NCBI RefSeq assembly: GCF_036192275.1
Contig: NZ_CP108088.1
Span: 6,883,501 to 6,947,500, forward strand
Source of the DNA: Streptomyces sp. NBC_00250
GTDB lineage: Bacteria; Actinomycetota; Actinomycetes; Streptomycetales; Streptomycetaceae
Reading direction: 5' to 3'
DNA: 64,000 nucleotides
The notes below the pieces were generated by a model that worked only from the letters and a program-made list of their open reading frames with translations, did no database searches and was not told the DNA's origin. A program made the translations under genes and the position numbers. Shown in pieces: positions 25,503 through 33,684 of this stretch (position 1 is the stretch's first letter; each line of letters starts with the position of its first letter).

Positions 25503-26312
25503 TCAGTGCGGCCACCGGGGCGGGTTCACACAGAAGTGCCCGCCCAGGTAGAGGTCGTCGGCGCTGCCCTCCGGGGGGAAGCCCTTGTCGGCGATGAGCT
25601 TCTCCGCGTAGACCTCCGAGTCGTCCTGCGGATCGAAGCCGAGCTCCCGGGCCGTGGACAGGTCCCACCACGCGCGCGTGTTGGCGGAGGAGCCGTACAC
25701 CACGGTGTGGGCCACGTCCTCGGCGGCGAGTGTCGCGTGCAGGAGACGGGCGCAGTCGGCGGGGCTGAGCCACATCGACAGCATCCGGACCGAGGTGGGC
25801 TCGGGGAAGCAGGAGCCGATGCGGACCGAGACCGTCTCGACGCCGTGCAGGTCCCAGTACAGCTGCGCCAGGTCCTCTCCGAAGCACTTGGAGAGGCCGT
25901 AGAAGGTGTCCGGGCGGTGCGGGGTGTCGACCGGGACGAGCGGGTCGCCCTCGCGCGGCTGACGGGTGAAGCCGACCGCGTGGTTGCTGGAGGCGAAGAC
26001 CACGCGCGGGACGCCCTCCTCGCGGGCGGCCTCGTACAGGTTGTACGTCCCGGCGATGTTGGCCGCCATGATCTTGTCGAAGGTCGACTCCAGGGAGATG
26101 CCCGCCAGGTGCACGACGGCGTCGACACCCCGGACGGCCTCGCGCAGCGCCGCGCGGTCCGCGAGGTCGGCGACGATGGCGTCGGGCGCCCCCGGCACGG
26201 GGACGACGTCCAGGAGGCGCAGCTCGTAGCCGTACGGGGGCAGCAGCTCCCGCATCAGCGTGCCGACGCCTCCGGCGGCGCCGGTGAGCAGGACGGTGCG
26301 GGGTACGGCCAT
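25503..26312 (-). CDS. udh: Uronate dehydrogenase
   Basis: A 269-residue NAD-dependent extended SDR that oxidises D-glucuronate or D-galacturonate to the aldarolactone. The sequence closely follows characterised Udh enzymes: TGAAGGVGTLMRE (10-22), HLAGIS, NIAGTYNLYEAAR, VVFASSNHAVGF, FYGLSKCFGEDLA (Tyr138, Lys142), VRIGSCFPEP and RMLSMWLS. A good AGGAG site precedes the ATG at 26312. It is divergent from kdgD, the enzyme acting two steps later, across a 276-bp repeat-bearing region. Confidence 0.9.
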   Translation of the reverse strand: MAVPRTVLLTGAAGGVGTLMRELLPPYGYELRLLDVVPVPGAPDAIVADLADRAALREAVRGVDAVVHLAGISLESTFDKIMAANIAGTYNLYEAAREEGVPRVVFASSNHAVGFTRQPREGDPLVPVDTPHRPDTFYGLSKCFGEDLAQLYWDLHGVETVSVRIGSCFPEPTSVRMLSMWLSPADCARLLHATLAAEDVAHTVVYGSSANTRAWWDLSTARELGFDPQDDSEVYAEKLIADKGFPPEGSADDLYLGGHFCVNPPRWPH

Positions 26313-26336
26313 GGAACGGATCTCCTCCGTCGAGCG

Positions 26337-26391
26337 GCATGCGGTGTCGTTCGCATGCGGGGGCATTCAACCGCATGCGATGGCATTCACC
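26337..26391. promoter_or_regulatory. Tandem GCATGCG repeats in the udh/kdgD divergent region
   Basis: GCATGCG starts at 26337, 26353 and 26373. The last two belong to 20-bp direct repeats (26352-26371 and 26372-26391) of the form CGCATGCG-xx-GGCATTCAxC with three mismatches. A 20-bp period is close to two helical turns, as for a protein array. An ATTCAC...GTGGAAT dyad follows to the right. Confidence 0.55.
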
Positions 26392-26529
26392 TGAGTGGAA
26401 TTCACAACCGTGGACACGCTAGGGAGCGGCCCGACGGAGCGTCAAGAGCGGGCGACAGGGCGCGTTCTCACCTTGACCGGCCCTTCCGTGCTGTTCTAGC
26501 GTGCGGAGCGTCACTGTTCAAGAATATGG

Positions 26530-26540
26530 ATGACAGTCAT
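26530..26540. promoter_or_regulatory. 11-bp palindrome in the kdgD promoter
   Basis: ATGACAGTCAT is a perfect odd palindrome 48 bp before the kdgD start, within an AT-richer stretch (CAAGAATATGGATGAC). It could be a GntR- or IclR-type half of an operator. Confidence 0.35.
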
Positions 26541-26588
26541 AACTGTGCACGCGATGGCCCTGTACGACGGACTTCCCTGGGAGCGCCC

Positions 26589-27521
26589 GTGACCACTGCC
26601 CCGCTCACCGGCCGGCTCGACGGCCTGCTGTTCTTCCCCGTCACCGCCTTCGCGCCGGACGGCTCCGTCGACCTCGACACCTTCCGCGCCCACGTGCGCG
26701 CGGGGATCGAGGCGGGTGCCGCCGCCGTGTTCGCCTGCTGCGGCACCGGCGAGTTCCACGCCCTCACCCCCGAGGAGTTCAGGGACTGCGTCGCCGCCGC
26801 CGTCGAGGAGGCCGACGGCCGCGTCCCCGTCGTCGCGGGCGCCGGCTACGGCACCGCCCTCGCCGTGCGGTACGCCCGGCTCGCCGAGGAGGCCGGCGCC
26901 GACGGACTCCTCGCCATGCCGCCGTACCTCGTCGTCGCCGACCAGGCCGGGCTGCTGCGCCACTACACCGAACTCGCCGCCGCCACCTCGCTCGACGTCA
27001 TCGTCTACCAGCGCGACAACGCGATCCTCACCCCCGCCACCGCCGTCGCCCTCGCCCGTACGGACGGGATCATCGGCCTCAAGGACGGCCTCGGCGACCT
27101 CGACCTGATGCAGCGGATCGTCAGTGCCGTCCGCGCCGAGGGACTCGACCTGCTCTACTTCAACGGCCTGCCGACCGCCGAACTCACCGGCCCCGCCTAC
27201 CGGGGCATCGGCGTCACCCTCTACTCCTCCGCCGTCTTCTGCTTCGCCCCCGACATCGCCCTCGCCTTCCACCGCGCTTTCACCACCGGCGACGACACCA
27301 CCGTCAACGGTCTCGTCGACGTCTTCTACCGGCCGCTCGTCGAACTCCGCTCCCAGGGACGCGGATACGCCGTCTCGCTCGTCAAGGCGGCGGTGCGGCG
27401 GGGGGGCCTGGACGTCGGTGAGGTGCGGCCGCCGCTGAGCGAGCCCGCGCCCGAGCACGTCGACGCCCTCATGCTGCTCGTCGAGAGCGGCCGGGCCCTC
27501 CTGAAGGAGCTCGGCGCGTGA
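26589..27521 (+). CDS. kdgD: 5-dehydro-4-deoxyglucarate dehydratase
   Basis: A 310-residue DapA-superfamily TIM barrel that dehydrates and decarboxylates 5-keto-4-deoxyglucarate to 2,5-dioxovalerate. The Schiff-base lysine is Lys165 (IIGLKDGLGDL) and the tyrosine Tyr140 (VIVYQRDN). The family markers GTGEFHALTPEEF and LLAMPPYLV separate it from lysine-type DapA. The GTG start at 26589 is preceded by GGGAG. The stop overlaps the GTG of the next gene. Confidence 0.92.
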   Translation: MTTAPLTGRLDGLLFFPVTAFAPDGSVDLDTFRAHVRAGIEAGAAAVFACCGTGEFHALTPEEFRDCVAAAVEEADGRVPVVAGAGYGTALAVRYARLAEEAGADGLLAMPPYLVVADQAGLLRHYTELAAATSLDVIVYQRDNAILTPATAVALARTDGIIGLKDGLGDLDLMQRIVSAVRAEGLDLLYFNGLPTAELTGPAYRGIGVTLYSSAVFCFAPDIALAFHRAFTTGDDTTVNGLVDVFYRPLVELRSQGRGYAVSLVKAAVRRGGLDVGEVRPPLSEPAPEHVDALMLLVESGRALLKELGA

Positions 27522-28705
27522 GCGGGGGCACGGGAGGCCGGGGCGTGGGCGTGGGCACGGGAGGCCGGGGCGTGAGGGCGGGGGCCTTCGTCTATCCCTG
27601 GGACGTCGACGGCGATCCCGCCGCGCCCGCGCTGCTCGCCGAACTCGGCCTCGCGCAGGTCACGCTCGCCGCCGCCTACCACTCCACCCGGGCACTCACC
27701 CCCCGCCATCCCGGCCACCGGATCGTCACCGCCGAGCACGCCGCCGTGCTCTACCCGCCGGACCCGGACCGCTGGGCCGGGCGCCCGCTCCGCCCGTACG
27801 CGGCGGGCGAGTGGGCCCCCGGCGACGCCTTCGGGCGGGCCGTCGAGGCTCTCGCGCCCACCGGTCTCCAGGTGCACAGCTGGGTCGTGCTCGCGCACAA
27901 CTCCCGCCTCGGCGCCGAACATCCGGAGACCTCCGTCGTCAACGCGTACGGCGACCGCTACCCGTGGGCCCCCTGCATCGCCCGCCCCGAGGTCCGCGAC
28001 CTGCTCGTCGGCCTGGCCGCGGAGGCCGCCGTACGGCCCGGCGCCGTCGGCACCGAGCTGGAGTCCTGCGGCTGGTACGGCCTCGCCCACCTCCACGCCC
28101 ACGACAAGACCGGCGGCGTCGCCCTGGGGGACCGGGAGCAGTACCTGATGTCGCTCTGCTTCTGCCCTTCCTGTCGGGAGGGGTACGGGGACGCGGGCGT
28201 CGACCCGGACGAGCTGGCCGCCGCCGTGCGCGGCGCCCTGGAGCCCGTGTGGCGGGGATCGGGTCCCGCGGGCGGACTCCGCGCCCTGGAGGCCCCGGCC
28301 CTGGCCTGGCGCGCGGGGACCGCCCGCGGCTTCCAGGAGGCCGCCGTGGCCGCCGTACGGGCCGCGGCCCCGCCCGGCTTCCGCGTCCTGCTGCACGCCG
28401 ACCCCGACCCGTACCGCTGCGGCGCCGACTCGGGCACCGACCCGGCGCACGTCCTGGGCCTCGCGGACGGTGTGGTCGCCCGGCCGCCCCGGGTCGCGGA
28501 GTTCGCTGCCCACGCGCGCGTGGACACCGTCCTCGCGGCGAACCTGTCCGTCGTCACCGGCATGGGCGGCGCGCCCGACCGGCTCGCCGACGCCGCCGAG
28601 CGGGCGCGGGACGCGGGCGCGACAGAACTGCGGCTCTACCACGCCGGGTTGGCCTCGGACGAGGATCTGACAGCCGTCCGGACGGCCCTGCGCAAGCTCG
28701 GCTAG
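27518..28705 (+). CDS. Uncharacterised protein coupled to kdgD
   Basis: Up to 395 residues, cytoplasmic, not a recognised enzyme. The conserved part starts at RAGAFVYPWDVDGDP. Alternating hydrophobic strands and helices suggest a TIM barrel. HSWVVLAHNSRLG, NAYGDRYPWAPCIARPEVRD, GTELESCGWYGLAHLHAHDK and LCFCPSCREGYG (a Cys-x-Cys-x2-Cys cluster) recall glycoside-hydrolase-like folds, and Glu in ELESCGWYG could be catalytic. Three possible starts exist: GTG at 27518 (GTGA overlap with kdgD, behind AAGGAG), 27545 and 27572, the last two within a 22-bp duplication. Its place suggests a role in uronate release or use. Confidence 0.75.
   Translation: MSGGTGGRGVGVGTGGRGVRAGAFVYPWDVDGDPAAPALLAELGLAQVTLAAAYHSTRALTPRHPGHRIVTAEHAAVLYPPDPDRWAGRPLRPYAAGEWAPGDAFGRAVEALAPTGLQVHSWVVLAHNSRLGAEHPETSVVNAYGDRYPWAPCIARPEVRDLLVGLAAEAAVRPGAVGTELESCGWYGLAHLHAHDKTGGVALGDREQYLMSLCFCPSCREGYGDAGVDPDELAAAVRGALEPVWRGSGPAGGLRALEAPALAWRAGTARGFQEAAVAAVRAAAPPGFRVLLHADPDPYRCGADSGTDPAHVLGLADGVVARPPRVAEFAAHARVDTVLAANLSVVTGMGGAPDRLADAAERARDAGATELRLYHAGLASDEDLTAVRTALRKLG
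27526..27574 (+). repeat. Perfect 22-bp direct repeat carrying ribosome site and GTG
   Basis: Positions 27526-27547 and 27553-27574 are identical over 22 bp with a 27-bp period, so the frame is kept (nine codons). Each copy holds GGGAGG followed 7 bp later by GTG, duplicating a complete translation start. Confidence 0.85.
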
Positions 28706-28745
28706 GGAGAGCTCTGGTGGCCCCTCTGCCCGAGACCCCCTTGTG

Positions 28746-28766
28746 GGATCCCTCCGCTGGAGATCC
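28746..28766. terminator. Weak hairpin between convergent genes
   Basis: GGAT-C-CCTCC-GCT-GGAG-ATCC can fold into a short imperfect stem between the kdgD-coupled gene and the convergent GntR gene. GGATCCCTC occurs again at 28771. Confidence 0.3.
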
Positions 28767-28802
28767 TGTCGGATCCCTCTGAGGGGGCCTCCCGGGGATT
28801 CC

Positions 28803-29516
28803 CTAGGGCGCCGTCTCCGCCGCCTGCTCCACCCGGGGTGCGGCGAGAAGGCGCGCGGCGGAGGCGCGGGTGTCCGCGACATGGGCGCGGGCCAGCGCCT
28901 CCGCGCCGTCCTCGTCGTGATCGCGGACGGCCTCGTAGAGCCGCTCGTGGGCGCCGCACATGGGCTCGCCGTCCGACTGTGCGGAGGTGAGCCGGAACAG
29001 CCGGCGCAGCCGGGAGTCGAGCGGGGCCATCAGGTCCACCAGGAGTGGATTGCCGGAGAGTTCGACGATCTGCCGGTGGAAGTCGGCGTTGAGGGAGACG
29101 GCCTCGCGGAGGCGTCCGGACTCCGCCGCCTTCCTGGCCCGAGCGAGGAGCCGCTCCAGGTCCCGCAGCTGGGTGGGACCCGCGTGCCGGGCGGCGAGCC
29201 GCGCGGCCAGGCCCTCCAGGTTCTCCCGTACGTCGAAGAGGTACTCGGCGTCCCGCGGTCCGAAGTCCGCCACCACCGAACCCCGGCGCGGCTGCACCGA
29301 GAGGAAGCCCTCCGTCTCCAGGCGCTGCATCGCCTCGCGCACCGGGACCCGGGAGACCCGCAGCTCGTCGGCGATCTCCCGCTCCACCAGCCGCATGCCC
29401 GCCGGGTACCCCGCCTCGATGATCCGCTCGCGCAGCTCCACGTAGACCCGCTCCCGCAGGGACTGGTGGGTGTCCCCGACGGCGGTGCCGCGGGCGGCGG
29501 GGCGTGGGACGGTCAT
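28803..29516 (-). CDS. GntR-family (FCD) regulator
   Basis: A 237-residue FadR-subfamily regulator. The winged HTH is at about 18-85 (LRERVYVELRERIIEAGYPAGMRLVEREIADELRVSRVPVREAMQRLETEGFL) and the FCD domain at about 95-220. Candidate metal residues are Asp/His in LNADFHRQIVE and His in GAHERLYEAVRDHD and AHVADTR. It lies 97 bp downstream of the amidohydrolase gene in the same direction and probably controls it through TGGTATACCA (30865-30874), a FadR-type site. Confidence 0.92.
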   Translation of the reverse strand: MTVPRPAARGTAVGDTHQSLRERVYVELRERIIEAGYPAGMRLVEREIADELRVSRVPVREAMQRLETEGFLSVQPRRGSVVADFGPRDAEYLFDVRENLEGLAARLAARHAGPTQLRDLERLLARARKAAESGRLREAVSLNADFHRQIVELSGNPLLVDLMAPLDSRLRRLFRLTSAQSDGEPMCGAHERLYEAVRDHDEDGAEALARAHVADTRASAARLLAAPRVEQAAETAP

Positions 29517-29613
29517 CGGGGCGGCTCCAGGCGGGGGGATGTCGTACTCCTTCGATCTTCGCAGACCCGCGGGCCCGGAAATGCGGCCCCCGCCCCCGTA
29601 CCGCCGTCGACCG

Positions 29614-30816
29614 TCAGGCCAGTCGGCCGTCCCTCGCCACCACCCGGCCGGCGCGGACCACCAGGTCGCGGCGGGGGAGGTCCACCAGCGCCTGGGCGAG
29701 GCATTCGCCGTCGACGAGCATGAAGTCGGCGGGGGAGCCCGGGCGGAGGTCGGCCTTCGGGAGGCCCAGGAGGTCCGCGCCGCCGTCGGCGGCCAGGCGG
29801 AAGCAGGACTCCAGTTCCTCGTCGAGTCGCAGGTCCAGGGCCCAGGCCGCGAGCCAGGCCCGGTGCAGCATGTCCGCGTTGCCGAACGGGCTCCAGTTGT
29901 CCCGGACCCCGTCCGAGCCGAGCCCGACCCGTACCCCGCGCTCGGCGAGCCGACGGAACGGCAGGATCGTCGTCACCGACAGGGCGACCGTCGTGAGGGC
30001 GATGTCCGCCTCCGCGAGCAGGTCCGCCGTCTCGTCGAGCTCACGGCCGGACAGACCGGCCACCGCGAAGGCGTGCGCCACGCTCACCCGGCCCTGGAGG
30101 CCCAGCGCGCGCGTACGGGCCGCGATGTCCCGCAGCGGGGCCAGGCCCTGCTCGCCCCGGTCGTGGAGGTGGATGTCCAGACCCAGCCCGTGCTTCTCCG
30201 CGAGGGCGAAGACCGTGCCCAGCTGGTCGCCCGTGCCCTCGCCCGTCGTGTCGAAGCCCGCCGGGTCGATGCCTCCGACGTGCGTGACCAGACCGCTCGC
30301 CGCGGCCTCCGCGAGCAGCTCGGCCACCCCCGGCGTGCGGACCACGCCGTGCTGGGGGAACGCGACCAGCTCCACGTCCACGATCCCGGCCAGCTTCGCC
30401 GCCGCCTCCGCCACCCCCTCGATCCCGGACAGGCCGTACGCGGGCGCCACGTCCGCGTGGGCGCGCATCGCGCGGGTGCCCTGGGCCGCCGCGTGCGACA
30501 TCAGTCGCAGCGCCCGCTCGCCCACCGGCGTCGGGAGCGCCCGGGCGAGCTCCACGTCCCCGGCGACGTACTCGGCGATGCCGTCCGCCGGGCGCCTGCT
30601 GTGCCAGGGCTCGCCCCAGGACGTCTTGTCGGGGTGGATGTGCGCGTCGACCAGGGTCGGCAGCGCCAGCCGCCCGCCTCCGTCGACCCGCTCGACCACG
30701 GCGCCCTCCGGGACCTCCGTCACCAGGACGCCGTCCACGGCGATCAGGTCGCCGGCCGGCCCGCCGAAGGGCCGGACGTCGTGGAACAGGGTCGCGGTGC
30801 GGGGCGGCGGGGTCAC
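29614..30816 (-). CDS. Amidohydrolase, cytosine-deaminase-like
   Basis: A 400-residue metal-dependent hydrolase of the CodA-type amidohydrolase family. The metal site is VDAHIHPDK (His-x-His), LDIHLHD, SVAHAFA and GSDGVRDNWSPFGNADML (Asp plus the Asp-Asn-Trp pattern of cytosine deaminases). The length and LPTLVDAHIHPDKTSWG agree with the atypical cytosine/isoguanine-like deaminases. The true substrate is uncertain; creatinine- or pyrimidine-type deamination is possible. It is followed by its GntR-like gene and preceded by a FadR-type operator 49 bp before the start. Confidence 0.85.
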   Translation of the reverse strand: MTPPPRTATLFHDVRPFGGPAGDLIAVDGVLVTEVPEGAVVERVDGGGRLALPTLVDAHIHPDKTSWGEPWHSRRPADGIAEYVAGDVELARALPTPVGERALRLMSHAAAQGTRAMRAHADVAPAYGLSGIEGVAEAAAKLAGIVDVELVAFPQHGVVRTPGVAELLAEAAASGLVTHVGGIDPAGFDTTGEGTGDQLGTVFALAEKHGLGLDIHLHDRGEQGLAPLRDIAARTRALGLQGRVSVAHAFAVAGLSGRELDETADLLAEADIALTTVALSVTTILPFRRLAERGVRVGLGSDGVRDNWSPFGNADMLHRAWLAAWALDLRLDEELESCFRLAADGGADLLGLPKADLRPGSPADFMLVDGECLAQALVDLPRRDLVVRAGRVVARDGRLA

Positions 30817-30864
30817 GGGAGTCTCCTCGGAGCTGTCGACAGTACGGAAAACAGTGCCGTGATC

Positions 30865-30874
30865 TGGTATACCA
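30865..30874. promoter_or_regulatory. GntR/FadR-type operator TGGTATACCA
   Basis: A perfect 10-bp palindrome that fits the FadR-subfamily pattern TnGTnnACnA and equals the core of the E. coli UxuR/ExuR site. It lies 49 bp upstream of the amidohydrolase start, in line with control by the FCD regulator at 28803-29516. Confidence 0.6.
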
Positions 30875-30915
30875 CGAGCCTTCGTCGCGGCCCCGCCGCG
30901 GCCCGGTCCCGCCCT

Positions 30916-33684
30916 TCACCAGGCCAGATCCTCCAGCGCGTCCAGATCGGGCACCGCCGTCACGACCGGCTCCGCGTCGTCCGCACCCACCCGCAGCTCC
31001 GCCCAGATCGTCTTGCCGCGCCGGCCGTAGCGCGTCCCCCAGCGGTCCGCGTACTGCGCCACCAGATAGAGCCCGCGCCCGCCCTCGTCCGTCGCCGCCG
31101 CGTGCCGCAGGTGCGGCGAGGTGCTGCTGCCGTCCGACACCTCGCAGATCAGCGTCCGGTCGTGGAGCAGCCGTACCCGGACCGGATCGGCCCCGTACCG
31201 CACCGCGTTCGTGATCAGCTCGCTGAGGACCAGCTCCGCCGTGAACGCGAGACCGTCGAGACCCCACTCCGACAGCTTCGCCGCCGCCGCGTTCCGCACC
31301 GGAGAGACCGCCGACGGGTCCCGCGCCACCTCCCACTCGGCGATCCGCTCGCGGTCGAGCAACCGGGTCCGGGCCACGAGCAGCGCGATGTCGTCGCGTG
31401 GTGTGGGCGAGAGCAGGGTCGCGAGCACGTCCGCGCAGGTCTGCTCCGGGCTCCGGTCCGGGCGGGCGAGCGTGGACCCCAGCAGGCCGAGGCCCGTGTC
31501 GAGGTCCCGGCCCCGGTCCTCCAGGAGCCCGTCCGTGAACAGCACCAGTTTGGTGCCCTCCGTCAGCCGCAGCTCCGTCGCCTCGAACGGCACATCGCCC
31601 AGGCCGAGCCCGAGCGGCAGCCCCGGCGACAGCTCGGGGAACTCGACCCGCCCGTCGGGGCCCACGAGCGCGGGCCCGGGATGCCCCGCGCTGGCCACTG
31701 TGCACAGGCCCGACGCCGGGTCGTAGATCGCGTACAGACAGGTCGCGCCGGTGATGCCCTCCTCCCGCCGCCGCCCCTCGCCGTCCGGCCCCTCCGACTC
31801 CCGGTCGTCGATCCGGCCCGTCAGCTCGTCCAGGTGCCCGAGCAGCTCGTCCGGCGGCACGTCGAGCGTCGAGAAGTTGTGCACCGCCGTCCGCAGCCGC
31901 CCCATGGTGGCCGCCGCGTGCAGCCCGTGCCCCACCACGTCACCGACGACGAGCGCCACCCGCGCCCCCGGCAGCGGGATCACGTCGAACCAGTCGCCGC
32001 CCACCCCGGCCTTCGCCGGGAGATAGCGGTACGCCACGTCCACCGCGCTCTGGTCCGGCAGCACCCGGGGCAGCAGGCTCCGCTGGAGCGTCACCGCCAT
32101 CGCGTGCTCCCGGGTGAACCGACGCGCGTTGTCGATGGCGACCGCCGCCCGCGCCGCCAGCTCCTCCGCGAACGACAGGTCCTCGTCCCCGAACGGCTCC
32201 GGGGTGTCCGCACGCCAGAAGTTCGCCATCCCCAGGACCACCCCACGGGCCAGCAACGGCACCGTGAGCAGCGAGTGCATCCCGAAGGCGAGGGCCTGCG
32301 CCGCCCCCTCCGGGTCCTGCTCCCGCCAGCCCTCCGCCGAGGCCAGCTCCGCCTGCACCACGGCGTGTCCCGCGCTCAGGGCCCTCGCCATGGGGGTGCT
32401 GGTGACGTCGAACCGTACGGTGTCCCCGACCGGCTGGAGCGGCTGGTCGGGCCGCAGCCCGCTCAGCGCCGTCCGCCGCATCTCCGTCGTCGCCGGGACG
32501 GACGCCGCGGGCTCCTCCCCCCGCAGCACGGGTTCGAGCAGCTCCACCGTCGCGAAGTCCGCGAACCGCGGCACCGCCACCTCCGCCAGCTCCTCCGCGG
32601 TCCGTACGACCTCCAGCGTCGTCCCGATCCGCACCCCCGCCTCGTACAACAGCTGGAGCCGGCCGCGGGCCACCGCCGCCCGGCCGGTCAGGGCGGCCAG
32701 CTCGGTGGTGTCCCGCATCGTCATCACGCAGCCGGACTCCCGCCCGTGCGGCAGCGTGGGCCGTACGCTCACGGCGAGCAGCCGGTCGCCCGCCCGGTGC
32801 ACCTCGTCCGTCGCCGGCCGGCCCGACTCCAGGAGTTCGACCGTACGGGGATCGAGGCCCAGCTCCGAGACGTGCCGCCGCTCCGCGTCCGCGGTGAGAC
32901 CGAGCAGCCGGCGCGCCTCGTCGTTGGCGAGCAGCAGCCGGCGGTCGGGGCCCACGATCAGGACCCCTTCGCGCACCGCGTGCAGCACCGCCTCGTGGTG
33001 CTCCTTCATCCGGGTCATCTCGGCCGGGCCGAGGCCGTGCGTCTGCCGCCGCAGCCTTCGGCTCACCAGGGCGGCGCCGCCCACGGCGAGCACGAGCGCC
33101 CCTCCCGCCGCGCCCACCAGCAGCGGCAGCCGCCCCTGCACAGCGTGGGAGATGTTCTCCACCTCGACGCCGCTGGTGACCAGGCCGACGATCTTTCCCT
33201 GGTCGTTCACGACCGGCACCACGGCCCGGACGGCGTCGTTGGGCGCGCCCCGGAACAGCTCGGTGAAGGACTCGCCGTCCACCACGGCGCGGTTGAGGTC
33301 GCCGGTCGCCTTGCGGCCGATCAGCTCCGGCTCCGAGTCGGTGTACCGCACTCCCTCCGGGTTCAGGACCGCGATGAAGTCCACTCCCGTCGCCCGCCGG
33401 GTCGCCTCCGCCCGGGCCTGGAGCACGGCCGTCGGATCGGGCGAGGCGAGCGCCGCGTCGACGCCGGGCGCCTTGGCGAAGGCCTCCGCGACCGCCAGCG
33501 AGCGGACCCGGGCGTCCCGCTCGGTGTCGCTGCGCGCCTGGTAGAACGTCACGAACACGGCCGCCGCGATCACCAGGAGCGCGATCAGCGCCTCCAGGGC
33601 GAACACCTGTCCGGCGACGCTGCGAAGGCCGTTCCCGTGGTCACCCGGGCCCTTCCCCCGCTCCCGACCGTCCCGCGCCGTCAT
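30916..33684 (-). CDS. Membrane sensor PP2C phosphatase with PAS, GAF and HATPase domains
   Basis: A 922-residue multi-domain protein. TM1 is at about 27-48, an extracellular CitA/DcuS-like Cache sensor at about 50-180 (VDFIAVLNPEGVRYTDSEPELIG), and TM2 at about 187-208. PAS (about 225-340) and GAF (about 350-525) follow. Then come a SpoIIE-type PP2C phosphatase (about 540-780; GGDWFDVIPLP, VVGDVVGHGLHAAATMG, FTDGLLE) and a RsbW-like HATPase anti-sigma kinase (about 795-895; ELITNAVRYG, DEGGRGLYLV). It likely dephosphorylates an anti-anti-sigma factor in answer to an external carboxylate. Its ATG overlaps the stop of the preceding phosphatase gene. Confidence 0.92.
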   Translation of the reverse strand: MTARDGRERGKGPGDHGNGLRSVAGQVFALEALIALLVIAAAVFVTFYQARSDTERDARVRSLAVAEAFAKAPGVDAALASPDPTAVLQARAEATRRATGVDFIAVLNPEGVRYTDSEPELIGRKATGDLNRAVVDGESFTELFRGAPNDAVRAVVPVVNDQGKIVGLVTSGVEVENISHAVQGRLPLLVGAAGGALVLAVGGAALVSRRLRRQTHGLGPAEMTRMKEHHEAVLHAVREGVLIVGPDRRLLLANDEARRLLGLTADAERRHVSELGLDPRTVELLESGRPATDEVHRAGDRLLAVSVRPTLPHGRESGCVMTMRDTTELAALTGRAAVARGRLQLLYEAGVRIGTTLEVVRTAEELAEVAVPRFADFATVELLEPVLRGEEPAASVPATTEMRRTALSGLRPDQPLQPVGDTVRFDVTSTPMARALSAGHAVVQAELASAEGWREQDPEGAAQALAFGMHSLLTVPLLARGVVLGMANFWRADTPEPFGDEDLSFAEELAARAAVAIDNARRFTREHAMAVTLQRSLLPRVLPDQSAVDVAYRYLPAKAGVGGDWFDVIPLPGARVALVVGDVVGHGLHAAATMGRLRTAVHNFSTLDVPPDELLGHLDELTGRIDDRESEGPDGEGRRREEGITGATCLYAIYDPASGLCTVASAGHPGPALVGPDGRVEFPELSPGLPLGLGLGDVPFEATELRLTEGTKLVLFTDGLLEDRGRDLDTGLGLLGSTLARPDRSPEQTCADVLATLLSPTPRDDIALLVARTRLLDRERIAEWEVARDPSAVSPVRNAAAAKLSEWGLDGLAFTAELVLSELITNAVRYGADPVRVRLLHDRTLICEVSDGSSTSPHLRHAAATDEGGRGLYLVAQYADRWGTRYGRRGKTIWAELRVGADDAEPVVTAVPDLDALEDLAW

